Origin: Oricola thermophila
GTDB lineage: Bacteria; Pseudomonadota; Alphaproteobacteria; Rhizobiales; Rhizobiaceae
Direction of reading: 5' to 3'
DNA length: 64,000 nucleotides
Assembly: GCF_013358405.1 (NCBI RefSeq)
Contig: NZ_CP054836.1
Span: 2,356,001-2,420,000, forward strand
Part shown: positions 1-8,999 of the stretch, in pieces
Layout: each line of letters begins with the position of its first letter
Position numbering within the stretch: the first letter of the stretch is position 1
Notes under the pieces: model-generated
The model's input: only the letters and a program-made list of their open reading frames with translations
Told to the model about the DNA's origin: nothing
Database searches by the model: none
Position numbers and translations under genes: made by a program

Positions 1-411
1 ACAATGCGCGAGGACGGGATCAAGGAGATCCAGCAGATGCAGTACTCGCCCTACGGCACCTCGTTCCGCTTCCTGAGTTCGGAAGACGGACGTGCGCCCG
101 ACGCCAACACCCTTATCTCGGCGGGGATCGGATTTTGCTTCATGACCCAGTTCGGACGCTTCGTGTCGATGCTGAAGCTCGACCTGCCGGATTACAGGAT
201 CGTGCAGGATACACATTTCAGCCTCGGGGGAGCTTCCGGCGGCACGGGCAAGGCCGGCGAAGCAGACCCGGTGGAAACCCATGTCTACCTGGAAACCTCG
301 GAGTCCGACGAAACGGCACAGGAGATGCTGGATATTTCGGAGCAGACCTGCTTCCTGCACGCCTTCTGCCGCACAGACCTGAAGACAAAATTGAGAGTGC
401 AACGTATCTGA
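1..411 (+). CDS. OsmC-like family protein, 5' end outside the window
   Basis: This is the C-terminal part of an OsmC/Ohr-type protein. The reading frame is open from base 1, so the ATG at position 4 need not be the true start and the N-terminal strands probably lie outside the window. Two cysteine-bearing helices are visible: one around residues 39-55 (ISAGIGFCFMTQFGRF) and one near residues 111-121 (SEQTCFLHAFC). Their placement matches the peroxidatic/resolving cysteine pair of OsmC proteins, which reduce organic hydroperoxides in the cytoplasm. A third cysteine in the last helix is unusual. The sequence gives no partner or substrate. Family assignment is fairly good; exact function is open. 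Confidence 0.7.
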   Translation, partial: TMREDGIKEIQQMQYSPYGTSFRFLSSEDGRAPDANTLISAGIGFCFMTQFGRFVSMLKLDLPDYRIVQDTHFSLGGASGGTGKAGEADPVETHVYLETSESDETAQEMLDISEQTCFLHAFCRTDLKTKLRVQRI

Positions 412-1225
412 AGCACCAATTGCGCTGGACGACGGCGCTGACCTGAAACCAAGTCCCGTACGTCCCCAGGTTGCGCCGAACTCTGCCAATTGTGGGAGAC
501 GATCCGGTGGGGCAGGTCACTCTCGAAAGGGGCGGAAACAGGTTTTGCAGCCCTGCCCCTTTCCGGCTCGGAAGAATTTTCGGGGGCCGGCCCGGGACAA
601 GTCCGGATCCAAGCAGTGAGCCTGCAACAGCAGGAAGACTGGTTTTCCTCACCCCTCGACTTCGTGAACCGTTTCCGGAAGCAGCCTCTCCTCGTTTCCC
701 GCAGGAGCTGCAGAGCCGGGACCGACGTCCAAACTACCATGTCTGGTCCGGATCGCTCGCTTCGGCTTTCTTTGCCTTCGTGGCGGTCTCCCCGTCCGGT
801 TCGGCTACGTCCCCGGCTTTCGTCTCGCGGCCGATCGCCCATTCGAGCGTCTGGACGACTTCATCCACCAGCGAGATATGCGGGATTTTGGGTGATGCGG
901 CCTGATCAGGCGGCGCTGAGGATCGACTTGACAAGAAAACCGGGGCAGCCGCACGGACGGCCAAAAAACGCCCATCAGTCACCTCGGTCGCAGGCGGCAA
1001 TCAGCACTGTGAAAAGTTTTCGGAGGAGTTTTGAGGCAATGGAAAGTGACGCGATTCAGTCACTTGGTAAAATCGGCGCGTTCTGCTCCGACACCTTGGC
1101 CCGACCAAGATGGTTCAAAGATATCCTTAAGCTCGAGCCTACGCCTGAGAGGCCGACCTAAAAAATATAGTAATATTAGTAGGTTGTGGTTCCATCGGAT
1201 TTGCGAAGATTCGATTGAGAGCACG
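412..1225. other. Intergenic stretch without a convincing gene
   Basis: About 800 bases lie between the OsmC-like gene and the transposase remnant. Several open frames cross it, but none has protein-like composition throughout or a ribosome binding site. The most protein-like piece is a minus-strand stretch around 734-890 (IPHISLVDEVVQTLEW followed by a charged tail), which could be the end of a decayed gene. An AT-rich patch at about 1160-1185 interrupts otherwise GC-rich DNA just before the IS remnant. This looks like decayed or mobile-element-disturbed DNA. Confidence 0.4.
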
Positions 1226-1598
1226 ATGCCCTGGACTGATATCACCCGGTCTCACCATGTGCGCCGGCACTGCCGTTATGCAAGCGATCTCAGCGATGCG
1301 GAATGGCGATTGATTCAACCGTTGTGCCGTTGCGGCGCCGGCTCGGCAGCCCTCGCAAGGCCAACTTGCGCGAGGTAATGAACGCGATCCTTTACATGGC
1401 CTCGACCGGTTGCCAGTGGCGCATGCTGCCGAAGGAGTTTCCACCGTTTACGACGGCGCAGAACTATTTCCACGACTGGCGCGACAATGGCATCCTGCGC
1501 TTGATCAGCAACACCCCGGTGGCCCAGGCCCGCGAGAAGGATGGCCGGGAAGCCATCCCTTCGACCGGCGTGATCGACATCCAGCGCGCCGCAGTTGA
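1226..1598 (+). pseudogene. IS5-family transposase remnant (frameshifted, truncated)
   Basis: The start, MPWTDITRSHHVRRHCRYASDLSDAEW, has been split here for length: MPWTDITRSHH and RYASDLSDAEWRLIQP both match the N-terminus of IS5-type (DUF4096) transposases. Homology then moves to another frame near position 1325-1335 and continues as RRLGSPRKANLREVMNAILY, MASTGCQWRMLPKEFPPF and WRDNGILR, up to GREAIPSTGVID near 1580. The alignment stops there, so the DDE catalytic domain is missing. Both a frameshift and a 3' truncation are visible, so this cannot encode an active transposase. The downstream 1640-1710 segment looks like more mobile-element debris, but no terminal inverted repeats could be assigned. 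Confidence 0.8.
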
Positions 1599-1895
1599 AC
1601 GCGCCGGCTGCATTTTCAAACTGAGACACCGCCTGATCCCCCCCTAATGAAGTGGTCCGCCGTCATGTTTAGGAAAACGGAGGATCAATAGGGCAATGCT
1701 CCCGGTGCAGAGGCCTGACGATGGATTGCGGCCTGAAACTTAACATCCATTGATATTGTGCCCGGGAAGATTGCAGCCCAGAGCCGCCATCAAAAGCCAT
1801 AACTCACTGATATTTTTGCTCGCCCTCAGGCGAAGGTAACCGTTTCCTCACGAATTCCATTTCAGGTGTTCTTCGAGTTCAAGAGGGGCAACCCG

Positions 1896-3047
1896 ATGAC
1901 GGGCACATTGCTTCAAACGACCATAAATCCGATCATTTCCCTGTTCCTGTTTTCCGTGTTGTTTGTCGTTTGGCGCAGGCAGCCAGACCTTCTTCACGTG
2001 TTGAACTGGTCATTCACATACGCGGTGGCCGGGCTCGGATTCGTATTCGCGGGAATCACCGCGCACTTTGGCGGTTGGTGGCTCAGCTGGATCGTCAACC
2101 TCCTGTTCGGCCTGGTGAGCCTCTTTACCGCGAGAGGCATGCAGATCCGCTACCAAGGCAGGCCCAACGACCGGCAGCTATTTGCGATCTACGGCGGCCT
2201 GATAGCTGTGGCGTCATGGTTCTCCTTTGTGCATCAGGACGTACTCCTGCGCGGAACATCCGTAAGCATCGGCATTATCGCATTTCTCGTGGTATCGGCC
2301 CTGGCGCTGATCAGAGCGCCCAAACGGGATCGAATCGACCTGTTGCTTCTCGCAGGAATTTGCTTTGCCGTACTGCTCATAGCAGCAAGAATGGCCGGCA
2401 CGCTGGTCATGCGTGAACAACTCGATTCCGCGGGTCGGGTGGACTCGTTCTGGTTCCAGTCATTGCTGGTTGTTGCGCTATTCGGCTGGATTTCGCTAGC
2501 CATCCTGTTTCTGGTAAGGATCGCCACGGACGCCATGCGGGACGTCGCCGAGCAATCCGTGACGGACATGTTATCCGGTGTCAGAAACCGGCGTGGCTTC
2601 TTCAACGAAGCGGCAGCAATCTTGCACGGCAACCCAATGCATCGCCCGACTACCGTCGCCCTCTTCGACATTGATCACTTCAAACGGATAAATGATACCT
2701 GCGGACACGGTACCGGAGACAATGTCATCCGGGGACTCGCGCGGATTCTGAAGCAGACTGTCGCAGACCGAGGCATTGTCGGAAGATTGGGAGGCGAGGA
2801 GTTTGCCGTTATCCTGCCGGGGGTGGATGTCCCGACTACCCATGTGATTGCAGATGAAGTCAGAAATGCTTTCGCCAAGGGAAGGCATGAAGGAGTTCCG
2901 TCTTCCATTGCAACAACGGTTAGTGTGGGGGTCGCCGCCTGCCAGCATCAGGAAAAGATCGACGAGGTACTCGAGCGCGTCGATTCCGCTTTGTATGAGG
3001 CGAAGCGGAGCGGCCGAGACAGGGTGGTAATTTCAAAAGCGGCCTAA
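1896..3047 (+). CDS. Membrane-bound diguanylate cyclase (GGDEF domain)
   Basis: This protein probably makes c-di-GMP from two GTP at the inner membrane. Residues 1-210 form about six to seven hydrophobic segments with no recognised sensor signature. The GGDEF domain follows from about residue 220, with DIDHFKRINDTCGH and the active-site loop GGEEF at residues 299-303, so the cyclase should be competent. The usual inhibitory RxxD motif five residues upstream is absent (ADRG stands there), which suggests no product inhibition by that route. The ATG at 1896 is preferred over an in-frame GTG at 1866 because AGAGGGG lies just upstream. It stands alone, converging with the CoA-transferase operon. 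Confidence 0.88.
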   Translation: MTGTLLQTTINPIISLFLFSVLFVVWRRQPDLLHVLNWSFTYAVAGLGFVFAGITAHFGGWWLSWIVNLLFGLVSLFTARGMQIRYQGRPNDRQLFAIYGGLIAVASWFSFVHQDVLLRGTSVSIGIIAFLVVSALALIRAPKRDRIDLLLLAGICFAVLLIAARMAGTLVMREQLDSAGRVDSFWFQSLLVVALFGWISLAILFLVRIATDAMRDVAEQSVTDMLSGVRNRRGFFNEAAAILHGNPMHRPTTVALFDIDHFKRINDTCGHGTGDNVIRGLARILKQTVADRGIVGRLGGEEFAVILPGVDVPTTHVIADEVRNAFAKGRHEGVPSSIATTVSVGVAACQHQEKIDEVLERVDSALYEAKRSGRDRVVISKAA

Positions 3048-3367
3048 GAGACAAACCGCACCGCGCATACCGATCATGTTTTGGACCGGACACCGCCTTG
3101 TCCTCGGCCTCTGCACGGTGTCGCCGTCGAACGCCTCCTGGCCTTGGGCATTCCGATCACAGGAAGGCTGCGTGGATGGCCAGGCGCCTGAACACGCTGC
3201 TGCATGAAATGAAACCGGGGCCGGTAGAGCCAACAGCTCTACCGCATGACAGGCAGGGCCTATTGCGACCATGCACAGGATGTACCGACCGGCCTATATC
3301 GCAAAGCATGCACCGTCAGCGCCCATGAGACAATTGCGACAACGAGTCCTGACGCCCCGGAATTCAA
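3048..3367. other. Convergent intergenic region with a 9-bp stem-loop
   Basis: This stretch separates the convergent diguanylate cyclase and CoA-transferase genes. No credible gene is seen. A perfect inverted repeat, CGGTAGAGC / GCTCTACCG with a 5-nt loop, lies at 3222-3244 and may act as a bidirectional terminator, although it has no T-run. Confidence 0.45.
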
Positions 3368-4561
3368 TCAGGAACCTGTCGCCTTCAAACCCAGCTGCTC
3401 AAGCACTTCGCGATTGTGCTCGCCAAGCAGCGGAGGCGGTCGGTCAAAGCTCAGGGAGGCCTCGGCGAATTTCATGGGCGAGACAACACTTGGCACGGTT
3501 CCCGAGAGCGGATGCGGCAGATGCCGCAACATCTCGCGATGCAGAACCTGCGGTTCTCCAAGCACCTGCGGAACCGAATTGATCGGCGCACAAGGGACCT
3601 GTTTTTCCGTCAGGATTCGGCGCCAGTCCGCCATGTCGCGTTGAGCGAGCAGTTCGCATATCCTCGGATGCAGCGTGTCAAGATTCCGAACCCGTTCCGC
3701 GTTGGTGGCATAGCGCGGATCGTGCGCCATTTCCGGGTCTCCCAGCGCCTCCGCGAAGCGCGCGAATTGTTCGTCGTTGCCGACCGCGAGCACCATGTGG
3801 CCGTCCCGCACGGGAAAGATGTCCTGCGGCTGGATGTTGGGATGCTTGTTGCCCCTTCTCTTCGGCGTCTCCCCCGATACGAGATAGTTCATCGCCTGAT
3901 TGGCAAGCATGGACACCGCAACATCAAGCATTGCGATATCGACGAATTCCCCTCGTCCGGTTTCGTTCCTGCGCGACAGCGCTGCCAGTACAGCGACGCC
4001 GGCATACATGCCGGTCATGATATCGATGATCGGAATGCCTACCTTCTGGGGCCCCGCGCCGGGCTCGCCGTCCGGCACACCGGTGACAGACAACAGACCT
4101 CCCATGGCCTGGATCATGAAATCGTAGGCGACATCACCCGCCATCGGGCCGTCCTGGCCGAACCCGGTGATCGAGCAATAGACCAGCCGGGGATTCAGTG
4201 CGCGCAGCGCATCCGGCCCGAGTCCATATCGTGCGAGCGTGCCGGTCTTGAAATTTTCCAGAAGGATATCCGAACCGAGCGCAAGTTCACGAATGGCGTC
4301 CTGCCCGTCCGTGCTCGCGAGATCGATTTCCACCGACTTCTTCCCACGGTTGACCGAAAGGTAGTAACCGGATTCGCCGGTCTCCCTGCCGTCCCGGTCT
4401 TTCAGGTAAGGCGGGCCCCACCGGCGGGTATCGTCCCCCACCCCCTTTCGTTCGACCTTGATGACCTCTGCCCCCAGATCGGCAAGCAGCTGGCCGGCCC
4501 ACGGGCCGGCCATGATTCGGCTCATGTCCAATACACGGATGTGCGAAAGTGGTCCTGTCAT
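3368..4561 (-). CDS. CaiB/BaiF family CoA-transferase (class III)
   Basis: Class III CoA-transferase, moving CoA between a thioester donor and a carboxylic acid in the cytoplasm. The N-terminus (LSHIRVLDMSRIMAGPWAGQ, LADLGAEVIKVERKG) and NRGKKSVEIDL are typical, and the catalytic aspartate is D147 in AYDFMIQAMGG. The 397-residue length is usual. It is the last gene of a minus-strand cluster after enoyl-CoA hydratase, thiolase and hydratase/dehydrogenase genes, with a 40-bp gap to the previous gene. It most likely activates the acid degraded by that cluster. The substrate is not evident; dicarboxylates or branched acids are reasonable guesses given the 3-oxoadipyl-type thiolase nearby. Confidence 0.88.
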   Translation of the reverse strand: MTGPLSHIRVLDMSRIMAGPWAGQLLADLGAEVIKVERKGVGDDTRRWGPPYLKDRDGRETGESGYYLSVNRGKKSVEIDLASTDGQDAIRELALGSDILLENFKTGTLARYGLGPDALRALNPRLVYCSITGFGQDGPMAGDVAYDFMIQAMGGLLSVTGVPDGEPGAGPQKVGIPIIDIMTGMYAGVAVLAALSRRNETGRGEFVDIAMLDVAVSMLANQAMNYLVSGETPKRRGNKHPNIQPQDIFPVRDGHMVLAVGNDEQFARFAEALGDPEMAHDPRYATNAERVRNLDTLHPRICELLAQRDMADWRRILTEKQVPCAPINSVPQVLGEPQVLHREMLRHLPHPLSGTVPSVVSPMKFAEASLSFDRPPPLLGEHNREVLEQLGLKATGS

Positions 4562-4601
4562 GTCTGTCCCTGACTTGAATCGCTACAGCGAAAGGACGGT
4601 G

Positions 4602-5363
4602 TCAGCGCCCCTTGAAAATCGGCTCGCGTTTCTCGACGACAGCCGCCGTCGCTTCGCGGGCATCTTCGGTCTTCATGAGCAGCGTGCTGTATTGCTGCTC
4701 GATCTGGTAAGCCTCATCCACCGGCAGGAACTCGATCTGGTTGAGCGCCTGCTTGCCCAGACGCAGGCCGATCGGTGCCTTGGCCGCGATCTTTGCAGCC
4801 AGCGTGTGAGCGATATCCATCAGTTCCTCCGGTGCCGTGACCTCCTGCACGAAACCGAGCCGCCAAGCCTCCTGTGCATCGATCGGTTCACCGGTAAAGA
4901 ACATGCGTCGCAACATGCCCTGCGGGATGTGACGGCCCAGATGCGCTGCGCCACCGCAGCGCCCGACATTGATTTCGGGCATGGCAAAGCGCGCGTTACG
5001 GGAAGCTATGCGAATATCGCAGACCGACGCCAGGACCGCTCCCGCTCCCAGGGCCGGTCCATTGACAGCGGCGATGGTCGGTATCACGCAATCGCGGATC
5101 GACTTGAAACAACGACGCACAACGCGCGCGCGGGCAGGGTCCTCCTCGACCGTGGCGGCGAGGAACTCCTTCAGATCCAGCCCCGCGCAAAAGGCGCGCG
5201 TGCCGGCGGCGGTGAAGACGATGCAGTTGATGCCATCCCAACCGTCCGCATCCTCAAAGGTCTCCGCGATTTCCCGGTAGTCGGCAAGCGTGATCGCATT
5301 GACTGGCGGACAATCAATCGTGATCTCGGCGACTCCGCCCGAAAAGGTGGTCTGGATGCTCAT
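4602..5363 (-). CDS. Enoyl-CoA hydratase/isomerase family protein
   Basis: Crotonase-fold protein of 253 residues with the oxyanion-hole segments FCAGLDLKEF and AAVNGPALGAGAVL. The first of the two hydratase glutamates is missing (ALGAGAVLASVCD where hydratases have GGG-x-E), while the second is present in MPEINVG. Classical hydration needs both, so this member may be a delta-isomerase, a hydrolase or another crotonase-fold enzyme rather than a plain hydratase. The fused protein at 6604-8700 already supplies a two-glutamate hydratase. It lies in the minus-strand acyl-CoA cluster, 34 bp after the thiolase gene, and presumably acts on the same CoA ester. Confidence 0.85.
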   Translation of the reverse strand: MSIQTTFSGGVAEITIDCPPVNAITLADYREIAETFEDADGWDGINCIVFTAAGTRAFCAGLDLKEFLAATVEEDPARARVVRRCFKSIRDCVIPTIAAVNGPALGAGAVLASVCDIRIASRNARFAMPEINVGRCGGAAHLGRHIPQGMLRRMFFTGEPIDAQEAWRLGFVQEVTAPEELMDIAHTLAAKIAAKAPIGLRLGKQALNQIEFLPVDEAYQIEQQYSTLLMKTEDAREATAAVVEKREPIFKGR

Positions 5364-5397
5364 TCCGGTTTCCTCTCCAAAAGTCTCGTTACCTGTT

Positions 5398-6600
5398 TCA
5401 GACGGACTGCAGCGAAATCGCTATGCCCTGCCCCACACCGATGCACATGGTTGCGAGCGCCCGTCGGCCTTGCCCGTCGGCAAGCAACCGCGCCGCGGTA
5501 CCGGTGATGCGCGCCCCGCTCATTCCAAGCGGGTGACCCAAGGCGATCGCGCCACCATTCCGGTTCACATGTTCGGCATCGTCGGGCAGTCCAAGTCGAC
5601 GCAAGACAGCCAGTGCCTGGCTGGCAAACGCCTCATTGAGCTCGATCACGTCGAAATCGGTCACATGCAGCCCCTGCATCGCGCACAGTTTCTCGGTCGC
5701 CGGGGCAGGGCCGATACCCATGATGCGCGGAGCCACGCCGGCCGTCGCGCCGCCGGCAATGCGCGCTAGCGGCGAAAGTCCAAACCGCTCGACGCCGGCT
5801 GACGAGGCAAGCAGAAGCGCTGCGGCGCCGTCATTGACCCCGGAGGAATTGCCCGCGGTCACGCTGCCCCCGGCCCGGAACGGCGCCGGCAGGGATGACA
5901 GCTTTTCGATCGAAGTTTGTCGCGGATGCTCGTCCGCATCAAACAGACGTGGAGGGCCCTTTCGCTGAGGCACTTCCACCGGGATCGTTTCGCCTGCAAA
6001 GAAACCGGACGCGGCAGCGGCGGCTGCACGCTCCTGACTGCGCAGCGCAAACGCATCCTGGTCACCCCTGTCAATGCAGAACTCGGCGGCCACGTTCTCG
6101 GCGGTTTCCGGCATGGAGTCCGTCCCGTGGAGGCGGTGCATCTCAGGATTGACAAAACGCCAGCCGATCGTGGTGTCCTCTACGGTTGCCCGGCGGGAGA
6201 AGGCTGCTTCCGCCTTCGGCATGACAAACGGGGCGCGGCTCATGCTTTCGACGCCACCGGCAATGGCCAGATCCCCTTCGCCCAGCGCTAGCCGGCGCCA
6301 GGCAGCAAGAACGGCATCCATACCCGAACCGCAAAGCCTGTTGATCGTGGTACCCGAAACGGTCTCGGGCAATCCGGCAAGCAGCAGGGCCATGCGCGCG
6401 ACACAGCGATTGTCCTCGCCTGCCTGGTTCGCGCAACCGAGGATGACGTCAACCAGTTCGTCCCAGTCCAGACCGACATTGCGAGCCATGAGCGCACGAA
6501 TCGGCACGGCAGCAAGGTCGTCAGCCCGGACGGAAGACAGACCGCCGCCATAGCGCCCGATCGGTGTTCGGACATAGTCGCATATGAATACATCCCTCAT
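5398..6600 (-). CDS. Acetyl-CoA acyltransferase, 3-oxoadipyl-CoA thiolase type
   Basis: Thiolase of exactly 400 residues with catalytic C90 (NRLCGSGMDA), H356 (GGAIALGHPLG) and C386 (ATMCIGVGQG). The N-terminus (MRDVFICDYVRTPIGRYGG), the stretch GCANQAGEDNR and GWRFVNPEMH match PcaF/PaaJ-type enzymes closely. These cleave 3-oxoadipyl-CoA to succinyl-CoA and acetyl-CoA in the beta-ketoadipate and phenylacetate pathways. No other pca or paa ring-cleavage genes are in the window, so the cluster more likely degrades an aliphatic dicarboxyl-CoA. It is translated directly after the upstream fusion gene, with a 3-bp gap. Family assignment is strong; the exact chain length handled is inference. Confidence 0.9.
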   Translation of the reverse strand: MRDVFICDYVRTPIGRYGGGLSSVRADDLAAVPIRALMARNVGLDWDELVDVILGCANQAGEDNRCVARMALLLAGLPETVSGTTINRLCGSGMDAVLAAWRRLALGEGDLAIAGGVESMSRAPFVMPKAEAAFSRRATVEDTTIGWRFVNPEMHRLHGTDSMPETAENVAAEFCIDRGDQDAFALRSQERAAAAAASGFFAGETIPVEVPQRKGPPRLFDADEHPRQTSIEKLSSLPAPFRAGGSVTAGNSSGVNDGAAALLLASSAGVERFGLSPLARIAGGATAGVAPRIMGIGPAPATEKLCAMQGLHVTDFDVIELNEAFASQALAVLRRLGLPDDAEHVNRNGGAIALGHPLGMSGARITGTAARLLADGQGRRALATMCIGVGQGIAISLQSV

Positions 6601-6603
6601 CGG

Positions 6604-8700
6604 CTATGCCCCTGTCCCGGCATCGAGTTCCGACAGGACATCCGCCACGCCTCCCGCGCGATGGCCCGGGCCGACGGCGTCGGCGAGATCCGCGAGTGCG
6701 CACTCTATTGAAGTCCTGTCCTGGCGGGTCGCCCAGTAAAGTGGTCCGCCCCGCCAGCGCGGGAAGCCGTATCCGTTGACGAATGCCACATCGACGTCGG
6801 ATGCCCGCGCGGCAACGCCATCTTCGACGAGACACGCCGCCTCGTTGACAATTGCCGCCAGAAGCTGCTGTTGAATGGTCGATGTGTCGAAATCACGGGG
6901 AACCACGCCGGCGCGCGCCCGCGCCGCATCTATCAACGCATCGACTTCTGGATCGACCTTCGCACCGCCGCCGCTGTAGTCATACCAGCCCTTGCCGCTC
7001 TTGCGCCCTAGCCGTCCGGCCTCGCAAAGCAGGTCGGGGATCTCCACGTAGCGTGCCTCGGGATCGCGTGTCGCTGCCTGCCGCTTGCGCATCGCCCATG
7101 CGATATCGAGCCCCGACAGATCGGAGACCGCAAAGGGTCCCATGGCGAATCCGAACGCGGTTGCCGCCGCGTCCACGGCCTCCGGCGATGCGCCGTCGAG
7201 CACGAGCAATTCCGCCCGCCGGCGATATGCGGCATAAACGCGATTGCCTATGAAGCCCTCGGCGACCCTTGCGACAACCGGCTTCTTGTCCAGTTTTCGC
7301 GCAAGCTTCAGCGCCGTAGCCAGCACCGCATCGCTGGTTCGGCCCGCACGCACGATTTCCAGAAGCTTCATTATGTCGGCGGGACTGAAGAAATGCAGAC
7401 CCAGAACACGTTCCGGTCGTGCAGTTCCCTCCGCCATGGCATCGATGTCGAGATAGGACGTGTTGGTCGCAATCAATGCATCGGGCGCCAACACGCTCTC
7501 GAGAGCCGTCACAACCTGGCGTTTTGCGGCCATGTCCTCGTAAACGGCCTCGATCGCGACATCGCACCCACCAACCGCCGATATATCGGTAGCCCCGTGC
7601 AAATTAAAAATGTGCGCCTGGTGTTCGGCTGCAGATATGCGTCCTTTTCGGACCTGCTCCGAAAGGTTTTCGCGTATTCGCGACAACGCATGATCCAGTG
7701 CGGCCGCATCACGCTCTATCAAAGTAACGGTCAGCCCGGCGGCAAGGAAGGCGAGGGTGATGCCCTGCCCCATCGTGCCACCACCAATCACTCCCGCACG
7801 CTCAATCGGGCGTGCCTCTGCCCGATCCAGCCCTGGGACAGAACCCGCGCGCCGCTCGGCGAAGAAAAGGTAACGGAGTGCCTTCGCCTCGTCACTACGA
7901 CGCAACCTCTGAAACGTCGCACGCTCTTCGGCCAAAACACGGTCCGCATCCGGCTCTCTACTGCGACGGACAAGTTCCAGCGCAGCGACGACATTTGGGC
8001 GACGGCGCCCAAGGTGCAAAGCGCGCTCTGCAGCCGCTTCTATTTGCGTATCAGGCTCACGCGGCACTTCGATTGTCCGCAATACCCTTTTCGGTCGCCG
8101 TTCTGCGGACAAAAAATCCACGGCCGCCTGCAGCAAGTCTTCACCGGCCAGCATATCAATAAGATTCAAATCCAAGGCCTCTTCGGCCGAGATACGCTCC
8201 GATCCACAAACCATCGCGATAGCGCGACGGATCCCGATAAGTCGCGGAAGTCTCTGTGTGCCCCCCGCACCGGGCACAAAGCCGAGAGAAACTTCGGGTA
8301 GTCCCAGCTTGGTGCCGGGTGAAGCAATCCGATAGTCGCATCCCAGCGCCAGCTCCAGTCCTCCACCAAGAGCCACGCCATGCATAGCCGCAATGACCGG
8401 AAATGATACCGCTTCCAATGCCGCAATGACATCCGGAAGCTCGGGCCAGCGGAGCTTGTCATCAAACTCGCGCATGTCGGACCCCGCAACGAAGGTTCGC
8501 CCGGCCCCGATCAGAACCGCACCCTTCGCTCCCCGCATTTCCGCATCCTGCAGTGCCTTGATCAAGCCCGCGCGCACAGCGTGCGAACCGGCATTGACCG
8601 GCGGATTGTCGATGGTCAGGACAGCAATAGCGCCGCACATTTCCATGGTCACGCTCTGTTCGTCTTGAGGCGCGGCGGCTTGCTTGAGATGCGTGTTCAC
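6604..8700 (-). CDS. Enoyl-CoA hydratase / 3-hydroxyacyl-CoA dehydrogenase fusion
   Basis: Two-step beta-oxidation enzyme of FadB/FadJ type, 698 residues. The N-terminal hydratase half has both catalytic glutamates, E116 (GGGLELALGCD) and E136 (PEVSLGFVPGAGG). The NAD-binding Rossmann motif GVIGGGTMGQG begins near residue 303, followed by the dehydrogenase (HFFSPADIMKLLEIV) and its C-terminal helical domain. I take the GTG at 8700 as start because GGGAGGAG lies 8 bases upstream; an open frame reaches 8913, but that part covers the promoter region shared with the LysR gene. It is the first gene of the acyl-CoA operon. Together with the thiolase it gives hydration, oxidation and cleavage; no acyl-CoA dehydrogenase is present here. 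Confidence 0.9.
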   Translation of the reverse strand: MNTHLKQAAAPQDEQSVTMEMCGAIAVLTIDNPPVNAGSHAVRAGLIKALQDAEMRGAKGAVLIGAGRTFVAGSDMREFDDKLRWPELPDVIAALEAVSFPVIAAMHGVALGGGLELALGCDYRIASPGTKLGLPEVSLGFVPGAGGTQRLPRLIGIRRAIAMVCGSERISAEEALDLNLIDMLAGEDLLQAAVDFLSAERRPKRVLRTIEVPREPDTQIEAAAERALHLGRRRPNVVAALELVRRSREPDADRVLAEERATFQRLRRSDEAKALRYLFFAERRAGSVPGLDRAEARPIERAGVIGGGTMGQGITLAFLAAGLTVTLIERDAAALDHALSRIRENLSEQVRKGRISAAEHQAHIFNLHGATDISAVGGCDVAIEAVYEDMAAKRQVVTALESVLAPDALIATNTSYLDIDAMAEGTARPERVLGLHFFSPADIMKLLEIVRAGRTSDAVLATALKLARKLDKKPVVARVAEGFIGNRVYAAYRRRAELLVLDGASPEAVDAAATAFGFAMGPFAVSDLSGLDIAWAMRKRQAATRDPEARYVEIPDLLCEAGRLGRKSGKGWYDYSGGGAKVDPEVDALIDAARARAGVVPRDFDTSTIQQQLLAAIVNEAACLVEDGVAARASDVDVAFVNGYGFPRWRGGPLYWATRQDRTSIECALADLADAVGPGHRAGGVADVLSELDAGTGA

Positions 8701-8999
8701 GGAAGAACTCCTCCCGGCTTTAGTCGATCCGAGCACAAATCCCGCGGCAAAGACGGCCAAAGGGCCGTTCGCTGACACCGCATGGTTCGTCGATGAAAAG
8801 AAGCTAGTGTTTTGATTGTTGACGGTAAAAGCCCGAATGCGAAAAGGTCCTTTTAAGTTTTCGACATCCCCAGCAACCGCGATTTCGCTTCGGCTCCCTT
8901 CAGAATTTGACATGCGGTATTCCGCGTGCCGCTTGCCCGAGCCGCCAAGGGGCGTTATGGCGCGAAGGTGTTTCCTGCGGGCGAGGTATATTTGGCACC
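8701..8999. promoter_or_regulatory. Divergent promoter region between LysR gene and acyl-CoA operon
   Basis: Non-coding stretch between the divergent regulator (plus) and the operon (minus). A TTGACA at 8907-8912 is followed at once by an inverted repeat CATGCGG-TATT-CCGCGTG (8911-8928), suitable as a LysR-type dyad. LysR regulators usually bind such a site in the shared region to repress themselves and activate the neighbour with a co-inducer. No good -10 box could be assigned, so the exact promoters are uncertain. Confidence 0.45.

Noticed and set aside
490..1161. 223-codon plus-strand frame in the gene-poor interval
   Set aside because: The composition is Arg/Pro/Ser-rich without hydrophobic cores, and there is no ribosome binding site or recognisable domain.
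3416..4573. 385-codon plus-strand frame opposite the CoA-transferase gene
   Set aside because: It is the mirror of the real minus-strand gene; its product is rich in Arg, His and Pro and resembles no family.
7393..8301. 302-codon plus-strand frame inside the fusion gene
   Set aside because: It is antisense to a clearly conserved coding region and has no motif of its own.
8701..8913. N-terminal extension of the hydratase/dehydrogenase fusion
   Set aside because: The frame is open, but it covers the divergent promoter region, is low in conserved residues, and a strong GGGAGGAG lies just before the GTG at 8700.
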